Origin: Sphingomonadaceae bacterium
Lineage (GTDB): Bacteria; Pseudomonadota; Alphaproteobacteria; Sphingomonadales; Sphingomonadaceae
Reading direction: 5' to 3'
DNA: 6,459 nt
Assembly (NCBI GenBank): GCA_019245455.1
Contig: JAFARM010000124.1
Location: forward strand, 1 to 6,459
Both the position numbers and the translations under genes were made by a program. Position 1 is the stretch's first letter. Every line of letters begins with the position of its first letter. Positions 5,340 to 6,459 of the stretch are shown here, one piece after another. A model generated the notes under the pieces. It saw nothing but the letters and a program-made list of their open reading frames with translations. It did no database searches and had not been told where the DNA came from.

Positions 5340-6103
5340 GCGAGTTTGCCGAACGGCAGCAGCCGGCGCGCGAGGATCTGCGCGCCGCGCACGTCGCCGC
5401 TCCGAAGCAGCGGCAGGACATCGACCGTCTGGCGCTTGAGCAGCGCCTCGTACCCGTCGCGCGCCGGCAGCCGCTGCACGGTCTCCAGCAGCTGCGTCGC
5501 GCGCGGCGCATTGTCGGTCGACAGGTCGAGCAGCGTCAGGCCGTAGAAGGCGGGGTGTGCGGGGCTCTTCGGATCCTTGGCGAGCGCCGTCTCGAAGTCG
5601 GCGATGGCGACCTTCTGCGACGCGCCGAGCAGGGTTCCGGCGAGGAATTTGCCGAGCGTCGAGATCGCGCCGGCGTGCCAGCCGGCGAGGCTCGCCCAGG
5701 CGAGCGCGTTGCCCGGATCGCGCTGGACCACCGCCTCCATCCGCGTCCGCGTCTCCTTCGCGAGGCCGGGCGACTTCGACAGCTTGCCCCGATAGCCCAC
5801 CGCCTGCGCCTTCATCAGCGCCGCGTCGATGTTGTTCGGCTCGCGGGCGAGGGCCGCGTCGAAGTCGCGGTCGGCGGCGTCGACTTGCGTCTTGGCAACC
5901 GCCTTGTCGGTCGTCTGGAAACTGGCGACGATCAGCGTCGCGCGGCCGGCGAGGATCAGCGACGCCGCCGTGCCCTCCGCCTGCCCGGCCGCCGCCACCT
6001 CGGCGAAGCGGCCGTCGTGGAACAGGCTGGCGGCGCTCGCCCAGGCCGGCTGGGCGGCGGCGAGGGTGGCGACGGCAACGACGGCGAGGAAGGAACGGAT
6101 CAA
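5336..6103 (-). CDS. Exported TPR-like protein of unknown function
   Basis: The product has 255 aa. It opens with a clear Sec signal peptide (MIRSFLAVVAVATLAAAQPAWA), with likely cleavage after Ala22 at the A-W-A site, so the mature protein should be periplasmic. There is no lipobox. The rest is Ala-rich and helical with TPR-like helix pairs: about 74-104 (FDAALAREPNNIDAALMKAQ), 118-146 (MEAVVQRDPGNALAWASLAG) and 165-192 (AIADFETALAKDPKSPAHPA). The spaced Ala/Leu and the D/E-P-x-N/S turn are typical of tetratricopeptide repeats. The start is TTG at 6103, supported by GGAG 8 bases upstream and by the signal peptide beginning there. It overlaps the lysK stop by 4 bases (TTGA), so it is probably translated from the lysK mRNA. 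The end overlaps the marR stop by 4 bases, tail to tail. TPRs suggest protein-protein contacts; no partner or pathway is evident. Confidence 0.85.
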   Translation of the reverse strand: MIRSFLAVVAVATLAAAQPAWASAASLFHDGRFAEVAAAGQAEGTAASLILAGRATLIVASFQTTDKAVAKTQVDAADRDFDAALAREPNNIDAALMKAQAVGYRGKLSKSPGLAKETRTRMEAVVQRDPGNALAWASLAGWHAGAISTLGKFLAGTLLGASQKVAIADFETALAKDPKSPAHPAFYGLTLLDLSTDNAPRATQLLETVQRLPARDGYEALLKRQTVDVLPLLRSGDVRGAQILARRLLPFGKLA

Positions 6104-6459
6104 GCGAGCGACTCCGCGATGCGCCCCCGCGTCGCCTCCAACCCGTAGAGGGCGATAAACGATCCCATGCGCGGACCGCTCTCGGTGCCGATGAGGATTT
6201 CGTACAACGCCTTGAACCAGTTGCGCAAGGGCTCGAACCCGGCCGCCTTGCCGGCGTCGTAGACCGCCGTCTGGTAGGTTTCCGCCTCAGCCCCTGGCCC
6301 GATCGCCGCCAGGCGGGCATCGAGGTCGCGCAAGGCCGCCGCCTCGCGGTCGTCGGGCTTGCGGCGGACGAGGCCGGGCGTGACGAAATCGCGAGCGTAT
6401 TGAATGGCATGGCCGACGAGCGCGGCGAGGTCGGGGTGGCTTTCCGGAGTGATGTCGGG
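6100..6459 (-). CDS. lysK: Class I lysyl-tRNA synthetase, C-terminal 119 residues
   Basis: The minus-strand frame is open from the right window edge to a TGA at 6102-6100. It gives 119 residues that begin PDITPESHPDL, and the gene continues beyond the edge. NWFKALYEILIGTESGPR followed by MGSFIALYG is the C-terminal signature of archaeal-type class I lysine-tRNA ligase, found in many alphaproteobacteria in place of the common class II enzyme. The visible part belongs to the helical C-terminal, tRNA-anticodon-binding region. The HIGH and KMSKS catalytic motifs of the N-terminal Rossmann domain lie outside the window and cannot be checked. The enzyme charges tRNA-Lys in the cytoplasm. The exported TPR-like gene overlaps its stop by 4 bases. 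I am confident of the family from the signature, although only about a fifth of the usual length is visible. Confidence 0.85.
   Translation of the reverse strand, partial: PDITPESHPDLAALVGHAIQYARDFVTPGLVRRKPDDREAAALRDLDARLAAIGPGAEAETYQTAVYDAGKAAGFEPLRNWFKALYEILIGTESGPRMGSFIALYGLEATRGRIAESLA
6112..6115 (-). promoter_or_regulatory. Ribosome-binding site supporting the TTG start of the TPR-like gene
   Basis: The minus strand reads GGAG, 8 bases, then TTG. It lies inside the last codons of lysK. Together with the signal peptide that starts right after it, it makes the rare TTG start credible; the next in-frame ATG is deep inside the mature protein. Confidence 0.55.

Noticed and set aside
4103..6410. 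Other long open frames overlapping the adaptor, marR and lysK regions
   Set aside because: They are Arg/Ala/Gly-rich, overlap confidently identified genes on the other strand or frame, and lack start signals.

Overview
The window is GC-rich DNA, probably from an alphaproteobacterium. A sphingomonad is my best guess, from the overall base composition, the archaeal-type class I lysyl-tRNA synthetase and the style of the efflux proteins. I could not run a search, so the taxonomic call is an inference. Apart from two short edge fragments, every gene looks intact. I see no insertion sequence, phage gene, CRISPR array or rRNA.

Layout, left to right. Positions 1-72 hold the possible first codons of a minus-strand gene running off the left edge. 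Positions 196-271 are a complete tRNA-Thr (anticodon CGT) on the plus strand. A 114-base convergent gap with a small hairpin follows. Positions 386-4785 are a compact three-gene minus-strand operon, transcribed right to left: an EmrA/HlyD-type membrane fusion protein, an EmrB-type (DHA2) 14-helix MFS permease, and a NodT/OprM-type outer membrane lipoprotein channel. Divergent from it, a MarR-family regulator reads rightwards from 4857 to 5339. The short gap between the two contains a perfect 16-bp palindrome at 4795-4810, the obvious candidate operator. On the right, a secreted TPR-like protein (5336-6103, minus) overlaps the 3' end of a class I lysyl-tRNA synthetase gene (6100-6459, minus, cut by the window edge).

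The efflux genes make sense as one machine. The permease takes a compound from the cytoplasm or inner membrane, the fusion protein bridges the periplasm, and the lipoprotein channel releases the compound outside. All three parts are in one transcription unit with tight spacing (27 bases, then a 1-base overlap). The MarR protein most likely represses the operon and itself through the palindrome until a ligand releases it; this is inferred from the arrangement. The substrate cannot be read from sequence.

I did not find a new type of biological system. The points most worth a second look are the palindromic operator, an 11-codon open frame just ahead of marR, a Gly/Ser tract inside the outer membrane channel, a long charged cytoplasmic tail on the fusion protein, and the conserved-looking but uncharacterised periplasmic protein coupled to lysK.
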